A stretch of DNA of 5,006 nt from an uncultured Planctomycetota bacterium (GTDB lineage Bacteria > Planctomycetota > UBA1135 > UBA2386). Positions 1 to 5,006 of the stretch are shown here, piece after piece. The stretch lies in contig CAIYFF010000567.1 in the NCBI GenBank assembly GCA_903925435.1, positions 1-5,006 on the forward strand. Direction: 5' to 3'. Both the position numbers and the translations under genes were made by a program. Numbering within the stretch: position 1 is the stretch's first letter; every line of letters starts with the position of its first letter. The notes under the pieces are model-generated. The model was not told the origin of the DNA. It did not search any database and worked only from the letters and a program-made list of their open reading frames with translations.

Positions 1-1
1 A

Positions 2-430
2 GCGTGCATGCCGCATCTGTTGCGCTCCGACAATCCGCACGTGCTGATGTTGTCGCCGCCGCTGTCGCTGCAGCCGAAGTGGTTCGCGGGCCACACCGCC
101 TACACGATGTCGAAGTATGGGATGAGCATGTGCGCGCTCGGTCTCGCGGCGGAGTTCCGTGACCGTGGCGTCGCGGTCAATGCGCTGTGGCCCAAGACCG
201 TGATCCACACTGCGGCGCTGCAGATGCTTCCTGGCATCGACGTGTCGCGTTGCCGGACGCCGGAGATCGTCGCCGATGCCGCGCATGCGATCGTGACGAA
301 GAGCAGCCGCGAACGAACCGGCGCGTTCCTCGTCGACGAAGACGTGCTGCGCGAGGAAGGCGTTGCCGACTTTGCGCGCTACGCGGTGGATGCGACGAAG
401 GAACTGCTGCCCGACTTCTTTCTCGAATGA
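2..430 (+). CDS. HSDL2-like short-chain dehydrogenase/reductase, C-terminal part
   Basis: This is the C-terminal 142 residues of an SDR oxidoreductase. The reading frame is open to the left edge, so the true start, the Rossmann glycine motif and the cofactor-binding half lie outside the window. The ATG at 8 is an internal methionine. Visible motifs, counted from the first full codon, are the catalytic serine in LSPP (S18) and the YxxxK pair in YTMSKYG (Y34, K38). These are followed by VNALWPKT, DAAHAI and the ending LLPDFFLE. From memory, this run closely follows hydroxysteroid dehydrogenase-like protein 2 (HSDL2), including its SPP and ALWPKT signatures. The protein stops straight after the SDR domain, so it lacks the C-terminal SCP2 sterol-carrier domain of animal HSDL2. 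The physiological substrate is unknown, and a lipid or fatty-acyl carbonyl is only a guess. It converges with the methyltransferase gene, 25 bases away. Confidence 0.88.
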   Translation, partial: ACMPHLLRSDNPHVLMLSPPLSLQPKWFAGHTAYTMSKYGMSMCALGLAAEFRDRGVAVNALWPKTVIHTAALQMLPGIDVSRCRTPEIVADAAHAIVTKSSRERTGAFLVDEDVLREEGVADFARYAVDATKELLPDFFLE

Positions 431-458
431 CGTTGCAGCGCGCGAGTGCGCTGCGTCA
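428..458. terminator. Hairpin spanning both stop codons of a convergent gene pair
   Basis: A perfect 7-base-pair stem joins 435-441 (GCAGCGC) and 448-454 (GCGCTGC) with a 6-base loop. The outer arms TGAC (428-431) and GTCA (455-458) also pair across a 3-base bulge. These outer arms contain the TGA of the left gene and the TGA of the right gene. The position between convergent genes and the symmetry suggest a bidirectional terminator. Neither side has a T-tract, so a classical intrinsic terminator is not certain. Confidence 0.4.
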
Positions 459-1097
459 CAGTTGCAGCTCGCGTGCCTTCTGCGCCCGGCCTTGCGCGAG
501 TTCGACGCCGATCGCGTCGAGGCCCAGTTTGTTGGCGACTGCGAGCGCGGTGCCGACGCCGCAGAACGGATCCACGATGCAGCGCGCGCCGGCTTGGTCC
601 TTGAGCCACTGCGCCGCGACTTCCGCCGCCGCGAGGCCCATCGCGCGCGCCCACGTCATCTCGCCGAGTTCTGGCAGCACGTCGGGCGTCGTGTCCATCG
701 GATCGGCGTTGAGGTCGCGCGAGAAGCAGAGCAGGTGCGCATAGCCAGGCCGCGCGCGCGTCGCGATGCCTGCTGGCGCGCGGCAAACGATCTTGTGCCA
801 CAAGAGGCGAGATCCCGCTGCGTATGCGCCACGTTGCACGAGGAACGCCTTGTCGATCCACGCGCCATCGCGCTTCACGTCGGTTTGATAGAAGACCGCA
901 GCCGAGCGTTCGGGCAACGCGCGCACGCAAGCCTCGGCCGCGGCGACGAACCACGTCTGCCATTCGTCGAACGAGAACCGCTTGATCTCCGATGCGTCAG
1001 GCATCGACGTGAAGATCGCGCAGCCTTCGCCGAGCGGATTCTGCGCGAGCCACGAGATCGCGTCCTGGCAGTGCACGATGCGGCTTGCTGCGTTCAT
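456..1097 (-). CDS. Class I SAM-dependent methyltransferase, permuted motif order, substrate unknown
   Basis: This is a 213-residue protein. Its C-terminal half holds the SAM-binding loop DPFCGVGT (176-183), followed by the acidic strand end IGVEL (E199). The motif-I loop lies near the C-terminus and the presumed catalytic motif near the N-terminus. That is the circularly permuted order of some N4/N6 amino-methyltransferases, such as the beta class of DNA methylases. The expected (D/N/S)PPY motif is replaced by TSMPDASE (30-37) at the end of the FTS strand. Other conspicuous blocks are VFYQTDVK (68-75), WHKIVC (100-105) and HLLCFSR (121-127). There is no target-recognition domain and no neighbouring nuclease, so a restriction role is not supported. 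The substrate could be RNA, protein or a small molecule. The ATG start is favoured by a strong Shine-Dalgarno at ideal spacing. The gene lies 22 bases downstream of the SDR gene on the same strand, so co-transcription is likely. Confidence 0.85.
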   Translation of the reverse strand: MNAASRIVHCQDAISWLAQNPLGEGCAIFTSMPDASEIKRFSFDEWQTWFVAAAEACVRALPERSAAVFYQTDVKRDGAWIDKAFLVQRGAYAAGSRLLWHKIVCRAPAGIATRARPGYAHLLCFSRDLNADPMDTTPDVLPELGEMTWARAMGLAAAEVAAQWLKDQAGARCIVDPFCGVGTALAVANKLGLDAIGVELAQGRAQKARELQL

Positions 1098-1104
1098 CGG
1101 TGTC

Positions 1105-1110
1105 CCTCCT
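1105..1110 (-). promoter_or_regulatory. Strong Shine-Dalgarno for the methyltransferase
   Basis: Read on the minus strand, the bases before the ATG are GAGAGGAGGGACACCG. AGGAGG sits 7 bases from the start codon. It fixes the start at 1097 and lies wholly within the 22-base gap after the upstream SDR stop. It is the only clear ribosome-binding site visible in the window. Confidence 0.8.
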
Positions 1111-1119
1111 CTCGTGCGC

Positions 1120-1914
1120 TCACTGCAGCGAGAACCCGTGCGCGAGGAATCCGCCGTCGACTGGCAACGTCACGCCAGTGATGTAGCTCGACGCGGGCAT
1201 CGCGAGGAATGCGACCGCGCGAGCGACTTCTGCGGGATCGCCGATGCGTTGCAGCGGCGTTCGCGCGCGCACGCGATCGAGCATGCCGGGCCGCGACAGA
1301 ACGGGCGCCACGAGCGGCGTATCGATGTACCAGGGCGCGACCAAGTTGACTCGAATGCCGTCCTTGGCCCATTCGCACGCAAGGCCGCGCGCGATCGCTG
1401 CGAGCGCCGCCTTGCTCGCTGCATACGGAACGCCGGTGCCGAGCGAGATCTCGCTCGCGACCGAGCCGATCAGCACGATGCTCGCGCTCTTGCTGCGCGA
1501 CAGCCATGGGTGGCAACGGCGCGCGAGTTCGAACGCAGACTCTGCGTTGTGCGCGAGCAGTTGCGCGAAGTCGCGTTCGCCATACTCAAGCGATGGCTTG
1601 CGCACGTTGGTCCCCACGTTGCAGACGAGCACGTCGAGCGCGTCCCACTGCTGGCGCACCTCAGCGCAGATCGCGTCGATCCCCGCGCTCGTCGAAGCAT
1701 CTGCGGCGATGCCATGCGCGCGACCGCCCTGTTGTGCGATGCCGCTTGCTGCATCGCGAGCCGCGCCTTCGCTGCGGGCGATCAGCATCGACTCCGCGCC
1801 AAGCGCACACAGTTCTTGTGCTACTGCGAGCCCGATCCCGCGCGAGGCTCCGGTCACGAGCGCGCGGCGGCCGTGGAGCGACCAAGGCGATGCGGATTCG
1901 GGGCGTTTGTCCAT
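1120..1914 (-). CDS. Tropinone-reductase-like short-chain dehydrogenase (classical SDR)
   Basis: This is a complete classical SDR of 264 residues, the usual family length. It should reduce a carbonyl or oxidise an alcohol with NADP(H). With numbering from the ATG at 1914, the cofactor loop TGASRGIG is at 21-28 and an arginine follows the second strand (IAR, R47), which usually favours NADP(H). CNVG is at 98-101, where NNAG is usual. The catalytic residues are N123, S151, Y164 and K168, followed by APWYIDTPL and the C-terminal SSYITG and VDGGF. The blocks [17 protein letters not shown] and [11 protein letters not shown] are, from memory, typical of the tropinone-reductase-like branch common in plants. 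Bacterial members act on varied carbonyls, so the tropinone label does not predict the substrate. A GTG at 1920 gives an alternative start two codons longer. Neither start has a Shine-Dalgarno. The gene is first in a probable operon with the methyltransferase and divergent from the acyltransferase. Confidence 0.9.
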   Translation of the reverse strand: MDKRPESASPWSLHGRRALVTGASRGIGLAVAQELCALGAESMLIARSEGAARDAASGIAQQGGRAHGIAADASTSAGIDAICAEVRQQWDALDVLVCNVGTNVRKPSLEYGERDFAQLLAHNAESAFELARRCHPWLSRSKSASIVLIGSVASEISLGTGVPYAASKAALAAIARGLACEWAKDGIRVNLVAPWYIDTPLVAPVLSRPGMLDRVRARTPLQRIGDPAEVARAVAFLAMPASSYITGVTLPVDGGFLAHGFSLQ

Positions 1915-2036
1915 GCGCACGTTGTAGCGGGGCGCTGACCCGTCGCGAACGGCGCAGCTCTACGCGGCAAGGGCCGCCGCCGTCCGCAATCGGGCCACCG
2001 CCGAGGCCGGATGGCCGTAGCTACAAAACCGTCGCG
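1915..2036. promoter_or_regulatory. Divergent intergenic region with start-proximal GCTACA boxes
   Basis: About 120 bases separate the divergent SDR and acyltransferase starts and must hold the promoters of both units. On the minus strand GCTACA (1928-1923) lies 8 bases before the SDR ATG. On the plus strand GCTACA (2020-2025), within the palindrome GTAGCTAC (2017-2024), lies 11 bases before the acyltransferase ATG. TACAAC and TACAAA within these boxes resemble -10 hexamers. I see no convincing -35 hexamer and no Shine-Dalgarno for either gene. The assignment of promoter elements is an inference. Confidence 0.35.
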
Positions 2037-3137
2037 ATGAACTCCGAGCATCCCCGCGCCAGTGCCCGCATCGAGTCGATCGACCACTTGCGCGTCTACG
2101 CCGCGTTGACGGTGCTGTTCGGACATTCCATCCATGCGCTGTGCGAGACGCGCGCATTCCACGGGACCGAGGTGGGTTTCTACCGTCAGGGTGTGGGGCC
2201 GATGGTGTTCCTCGCCATCGCTGGCTTCGTCGCCATGCATGGAACGCGCGAGGAGTTCGGCATGCCTGGCGCCGGGCGTCGCTATCTCACAAAGCGTCTG
2301 GTGCGCATCGTCCCGCTGTACTGGTTGTTCACGACGCTGTTCGTCGTTGTCGCCTGGCTCGCGCCATCGATGATCGACCACGGCGGAATCGCGCCTGCGC
2401 ATGCGCTCGGTTCGTATGTGTTCTGGCCCGTGCCCCGTCCTGGCGACGGTCGCATCCGCCCGCTGCTCAATCCAGGTTGGGTGCTGGTCTACATCGTCTG
2501 GTTTCACGCGTGGTTTGCGCTCTGCATGAGCATGGAGCGCAAGAAGGGGATCGCGATCTGCCTCACGCTGCTGTTCGCGCTGGCGGGATTGGGTGCATTC
2601 GTGCAGCTCGATGGCGCCGCTTCGTACTTCGCCTCGCGACACTTCGCAGTGATTGGGATCGGCTTGCTCAGTGTGTTCGCATGCGATCGCATGGCTTCGC
2701 GCATCTCGTTGTCGATGCCGACATCGCTTGTGCTGACAGCGGCCCTGTTCGTCGCGTCGTGGACCTGGGGCTCCAGTGAAGGCGATGTGCCGGCCATCGT
2801 CTGCGCGATCGGCATCGTCCTCGTCGCGTCGCGAACGCGCGGCTTTGCCAAGGGCAGCGCGCTTGCGGTTGCATGGGGAGCGCTCGCGCGAGCGTCGTAC
2901 TCGATCTACCTGTCGCAGGCCTTCTCGCTCGCGGGGTTTGCCTACGCTGCGGATCGGCTTGGCTTGTTCGTGGCCTTGCCGTTCTGGATCGCGCTTGTGC
3001 TCACGATGGTGGTCGGCCTCGCATGCGGCGTCGCATGCCATCGCGTGGTGGAGGAGCCGATGCAGCGAGCGTTGCGTCTTGGCTTGGAGCGTGTGCGTGG
3101 CGCTTCTTCCGGCTCGGTGAGTCGCACTCGGGCCTAG
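2037..3137 (+). CDS. Integral-membrane acyltransferase, acyltransferase-3 (OafA/YrhL-like) family
   Basis: This is a 366-residue multi-pass inner-membrane protein. The family moves acyl groups, often acetyl, across the membrane onto sugars or other exported molecules. The N-terminal signature RIESIDHLR is followed by a hydrophobic helix ending in FGHS, where H30 is the likely catalytic histidine. Next come the GVGPMVFLAIAGF segment (52-65, in place of the usual VDLFFVLSGF) and RRYLTKRLVRIVPLYW (81-96). GWVLVYIVWFHAWF (147-160) matches the usual WSLxxEExFY region. YSIYLSQAF (288-296) and HRVVEEP (335-341) close the domain. About ten membrane helices are likely, and no periplasmic SGNH domain follows. 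The frame stays open far upstream, but that part is antisense to the SDR gene and lacks family residues. The ATG at 2037 comes just before the conserved N-terminus and is the best start, despite having no Shine-Dalgarno. The acceptor is unknown, and no polysaccharide cluster is visible nearby. Confidence 0.87.
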   Translation: MNSEHPRASARIESIDHLRVYAALTVLFGHSIHALCETRAFHGTEVGFYRQGVGPMVFLAIAGFVAMHGTREEFGMPGAGRRYLTKRLVRIVPLYWLFTTLFVVVAWLAPSMIDHGGIAPAHALGSYVFWPVPRPGDGRIRPLLNPGWVLVYIVWFHAWFALCMSMERKKGIAICLTLLFALAGLGAFVQLDGAASYFASRHFAVIGIGLLSVFACDRMASRISLSMPTSLVLTAALFVASWTWGSSEGDVPAIVCAIGIVLVASRTRGFAKGSALAVAWGALARASYSIYLSQAFSLAGFAYAADRLGLFVALPFWIALVLTMVVGLACGVACHRVVEEPMQRALRLGLERVRGASSGSVSRTRA

Positions 3138-3150
3138 CAGCCCGTTGAAA
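3131..3150 (+). repeat. Possible insertion-sequence end or dispersed-repeat fragment
   Basis: The 20 bases around the acyltransferase stop read GGCCTAGCAGCCCGTTGAAA. From memory, the reverse complement TTTCAACGGGCTGCTA resembles a sequence often found at transposon ends and dispersed repeats in GC-rich bacteria. No partner copy, transposase gene or target duplication is visible here. If real, this would be a relic, and the acyltransferase stop codon would lie inside it. Confidence 0.2.
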
Positions 3151-3317
3151 GACGCATGCGGCCTGCGAGCCTGCCACCCAAGCCGATCTCTGCGTCGTGC
3201 GAACTGCGTCGCCCGCGCCGCCTCCAGTGCTCTCGGCGACGGGCTCGTCCTTCCGCATGCCTCTTGTGGGGAGAAGTGCGGCTGTCGCGCACTGCTGGGT
3301 AGCTGCACGATCCTGGG
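3138..3317. other. Non-coding gap between acyltransferase and lyase
   Basis: This 180-base gap holds no convincing gene. Its left edge, GGCCTAGCAGCCCGTTGAAA (3131-3150), overlaps the acyltransferase stop and resembles an insertion-sequence end. Two weak hairpins are visible. CGTCGCC (3207-3213) pairs with GGCGACG (3235-3241) across a long loop. AGTGCG (3275-3280) pairs with CGCACT (3288-3293) across a 7-base loop, about 25 bases before the lyase start. GCTGCA (3302-3307) lies 10 bases before the lyase ATG and echoes the GCTACA boxes of the divergent region. A terminator for the acyltransferase and a promoter for the lyase are expected here, but neither is clear. Confidence 0.4.
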
Positions 3318-4568
3318 ATGCCGACTCCCTCTGCTGCGTTCGACCCGATCCGCGCCATGGCCGAGGCCCGCCACGAGTTTGGCGAACATGGCGGCGTCAA
3401 CCTGTCGATCGAAGCGAGCACGACGTTCACGGTGCTCGCTGCCAACATGATGCCGCGCATCTTCCACGGCGAGAGCGGGCCGTTCTCCAACGCGGGCGGA
3501 TCGACGGGCGGGTGCTACCTCTACGGCAGGCACTTCAATCCGACGGTGTTCACGTTTGGCCGCATGCTCGCGGCGATGGAAGGTGCGGAAGCGGGCTACG
3601 CGACGAGCTCGGGCATCGCTGCGATCGCGTCGGTGCTGCTGCAACTGTGCAAGAAGGACGACCGCGTCGTCGCGGCGACGGCGCTCTATGGCGGCACGTT
3701 CGCGTTGCTGAAGGACTATCTGCCGTCACGCACGGGCATCGAAACGACCTTTGTCGACATCCGCGATCTCGACGCGGTGCGCGCGGCGCTGCGGCGCACG
3801 AAGGCGCGCGTGCTCTACTTCGAATCGATGGCCAACCCGACGTTGGTCGTCGCGGACATTCCTGCGCTCATGCGCATCGCGCATGACCATGGGGCGCAGG
3901 TCGTCGTCGACAACACGTTCAGTCCGCTGATCCTGTCGCCGATCGTGCATGGCGCGGACGTGGTGGTGCACAGCGCGACGAAGTTCTTGAGCGGCGCGTC
4001 CGATGTGATCGCGGGCGCGGTGTGTGCATCGCGCGACTTCATCGGCTCGATGATGGACCTGCACACGGGCTCATTGATGCTGCTGGGGCCGACGATGGAT
4101 CCCAAGATCGCGCACGAACTGACGCTGCGCTTGCCGCATCTCGGCGTGCGCATGCAGGAGCACGGTGTGCGCGCGATGGCCTATGCCGAGCGGCTTTCCG
4201 CCCTCGGCGCCGAAGTCGCGTATCCGGGGCTTCCGTCGCATCCGCAGCATGCGCTGCTGCAGCGGCTCGCCAATCGAGGCTTTGGCTCCGGCGGCTTGCT
4301 CACCGTGGATCTTGGCACGACCGCGCGGGCCAACCGTTTCATGGAGATCCTGCAGAACGAGCACTCGTTCGGCTTCATGGCGGTCAGCCTCGGCTACTTC
4401 GACACGCTGATGTCGTGCTCGGGCAGTTCGACGTCGAGCGAACTGAGCGACGAGGAGCAGCGCGCAGCCGGCATTGCTCCAGGGCTCGTGCGCATGAGCG
4501 TCGGCATCACCGGTTCCCTCGAGCAGCGATTGCGCCAGCTCGAGGATGCGTATTCGCGATCGCGGTGA
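3318..4568 (+). CDS. Methionine gamma-lyase-like PLP enzyme (Cys/Met metabolism family, plant-type)
   Basis: This is a complete 416-residue fold-type I PLP enzyme of the Cys/Met metabolism family. The likely reaction is cleavage of L-methionine to methanethiol, ammonia and 2-oxobutyrate in the cytoplasm. The cofactor lysine is K222 in HSATKFLSG. Other PLP-pocket residues are the ring-stacking Y124 in LYGGT, N173 in ANPT, D198 in DNTF, SSG at 97-99 and Y69/R71 in YGRHFNPT. FGEHGGVNLSIEAS, MMDLHTGSLMLLGPTMDP, GFMAVSLGYFDTLMSCSGSS and SSELSDEE match, from memory, plant methionine gamma-lyase more closely than the Pseudomonas MdeA type. At the position of MdeA Cys116 this protein has Gly126. A glycine-rich stretch at 59-65 looks longer than in the plant enzymes. 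An in-frame TAG at 3300-3302 makes the ATG at 3318 the first standard start. It has no Shine-Dalgarno. A cystathionine gamma-synthase or O-acylhomoserine sulfhydrylase activity is the main alternative. Confidence 0.88.
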   Translation: MPTPSAAFDPIRAMAEARHEFGEHGGVNLSIEASTTFTVLAANMMPRIFHGESGPFSNAGGSTGGCYLYGRHFNPTVFTFGRMLAAMEGAEAGYATSSGIAAIASVLLQLCKKDDRVVAATALYGGTFALLKDYLPSRTGIETTFVDIRDLDAVRAALRRTKARVLYFESMANPTLVVADIPALMRIAHDHGAQVVVDNTFSPLILSPIVHGADVVVHSATKFLSGASDVIAGAVCASRDFIGSMMDLHTGSLMLLGPTMDPKIAHELTLRLPHLGVRMQEHGVRAMAYAERLSALGAEVAYPGLPSHPQHALLQRLANRGFGSGGLLTVDLGTTARANRFMEILQNEHSFGFMAVSLGYFDTLMSCSGSSTSSELSDEEQRAAGIAPGLVRMSVGITGSLEQRLRQLEDAYSRSR

Positions 4569-4572
4569 CGGC

Positions 4573-4595
4573 GCGGCCCGCGCGCAGCGGGCCGC
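4573..4595. terminator. GC-only hairpin between convergent genes
   Basis: A perfect 9-base-pair stem made only of G and C joins 4573-4581 (GCGGCCCGC) and 4587-4595 (GCGGGCCGC) with a 5-base loop. It begins 5 bases after the lyase stop and ends 13 bases before the stop of the opposing outer-membrane protein gene. It could end transcription from both sides. No T-tract follows in either direction, so the role is inferred from position and stem strength. Confidence 0.5.
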
Positions 4596-4607
4596 ATGCG
4601 GGCGCGT

Positions 4608-5006
4608 TCAGAACGTGAGGCCCATCTGCACGACGCCGCCGAAGCTGTTCTCGTCGATGTAGGTGCCCGCGACGTCGATGTGGAAGACACCGAAGGGGCT
4701 GATGCCGAGGCCTGCGCTGTAGGCGTTGTCGAGCGTGCTCTTCATGTCCGTCTGGAAGCCGCCGCGCAGCTGCAGCCAGCTGAGCAGGTCGAGCTCGGCG
4801 CCGAGGTGCGCAAGCTGCACGTTGTCGTTGTCGAGCAGGTTGCCCGAGGTGTTGAAGCGATCGGCTTCGACGAGGTCGACATCCGCAGCAAGCGTGAGGA
4901 TGCCGGTGTTCCACGACGCGCCGAGGGCCGCGGTGGGGTTGATGTCGTAGGTGAAGTTCTGGCCCAGCGTGTTGACCGTGCGGTAGCTCTTGTCGAACAC
5001 GTTGCG
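4608..5006 (-). CDS. TraF-like outer-membrane beta-barrel protein, C-terminal part
   Basis: The last 132 residues of a protein whose start lies beyond the right edge. The frame is open to the boundary, and the GTG at 5000 is probably an internal valine. The sequence alternates polar and hydrophobic residues in short strands and ends GGVVQMGLTF. That terminal phenylalanine in an amphipathic strand is the BAM-complex signal of outer-membrane barrels. Conspicuous blocks are LTLAADVDLVEADRF, LGAELDLLSWLQLRGGF and GLGISPFGVFHIDVAGTY. From memory they match the PF13729-type proteins annotated as conjugal transfer protein TraF. Despite that name, family members occur singly in chromosomes, and nothing here suggests a conjugation locus. 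The function is unknown, and a porin-like or transport role is possible. The gene converges with the lyase across a 39-base gap containing a hairpin. Confidence 0.8.
   Translation of the reverse strand, partial: RNVFDKSYRTVNTLGQNFTYDINPTAALGASWNTGILTLAADVDLVEADRFNTSGNLLDNDNVQLAHLGAELDLLSWLQLRGGFQTDMKSTLDNAYSAGLGISPFGVFHIDVAGTYIDENSFGGVVQMGLTF

Noticed and set aside
456..1097. A restriction-modification or phage-defence methylase
   Set aside because: The protein is small and has no recognition domain, no PPY motif and no adjacent nuclease. Its neighbours are metabolic enzymes.
363..1938. Long plus-strand open frames at 363-1181 and 982-1938
   Set aside because: They are Arg/Ala/Cys-rich shadows of the methyltransferase and the tropinone-reductase-like SDR, whose minus-strand translations carry intact catalytic motifs.
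1506..2036. Extension of the acyltransferase by 177 residues upstream
   Set aside because: The extension is Arg-rich, antisense to the SDR gene and has no family similarity. The conserved RIESIDHLR signature begins ten residues after the ATG at 2037.
2680..2693. A perfect 14-base palindrome, CATGCGATCGCATG
   Set aside because: It lies inside the acyltransferase coding sequence and is made of the GCGATC/GCATGC words that are common in this genome. One such palindrome in 5 kb is close to chance.
1854..3644. A 596-codon open frame on the minus strand opposite the acyltransferase
   Set aside because: Its translation is rich in Arg, His and Ala with no domain-like pattern, and it lies antisense to a clear membrane protein and across the intergenic gap. 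It is a GC-skewed shadow frame.
4608..5006. A conjugation locus suggested by the TraF name
   Set aside because: The family name is historical. No other transfer gene, relaxase or coupling protein is present in the window.

Overview
The window comes from a GC-rich, Gram-negative bacterium. Codons ending in G or C dominate every gene, and open reading frames run for long stretches on both strands. The Gram-negative call rests on a beta-barrel outer-membrane protein at the right edge, which ends in the classic C-terminal phenylalanine. A finer placement (Myxococcota or Pseudomonadota, for example) cannot be made from these bases alone. I see no rRNA, tRNA, CRISPR array or complete mobile element.

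Layout, left to right. (1) 2-430 (+): the C-terminal part of an HSDL2-type short-chain dehydrogenase (SDR) that begins outside the window. (2) 456-1097 (-): a small SAM-dependent methyltransferase of unknown substrate. It lies downstream of (3) 1120-1914 (-), a tropinone-reductase-like SDR. The two are 22 bases apart and probably form an operon. (4) 2037-3137 (+): an integral-membrane acyltransferase of the OafA/acyltransferase-3 family, divergent from the SDR across a gap of about 120 bases. (5) 3138-3317: a non-coding gap whose left end resembles an insertion-sequence end. (6) 3318-4568 (+): a PLP-dependent methionine gamma-lyase-like enzyme that looks most like the plant form. (7) 4608-5006 (-): the C-terminal part of a TraF-like (PF13729-type) outer-membrane protein that continues past the right edge.

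The genes do not form one obvious pathway. They look like individual enzymes in small transcription units. Both convergent junctions (428-458 and 4573-4595) carry a compact, perfect GC-rich hairpin without a T-tract, so they may be two-way transcription stops. The methyltransferase has a textbook Shine-Dalgarno sequence. The tropinone-reductase-like SDR, the acyltransferase and the lyase have none, but all three carry a GCTACA/GCTGCA box 8-11 bases before their start codon. That could mean leaderless or very short-leader transcripts.

Most of the content is recognisable enzyme families. No phage-defence or other exotic system is evident. The items most worth a second look are the methyltransferase with an altered catalytic motif, the plant-type methionine gamma-lyase, and the shared start-proximal box.
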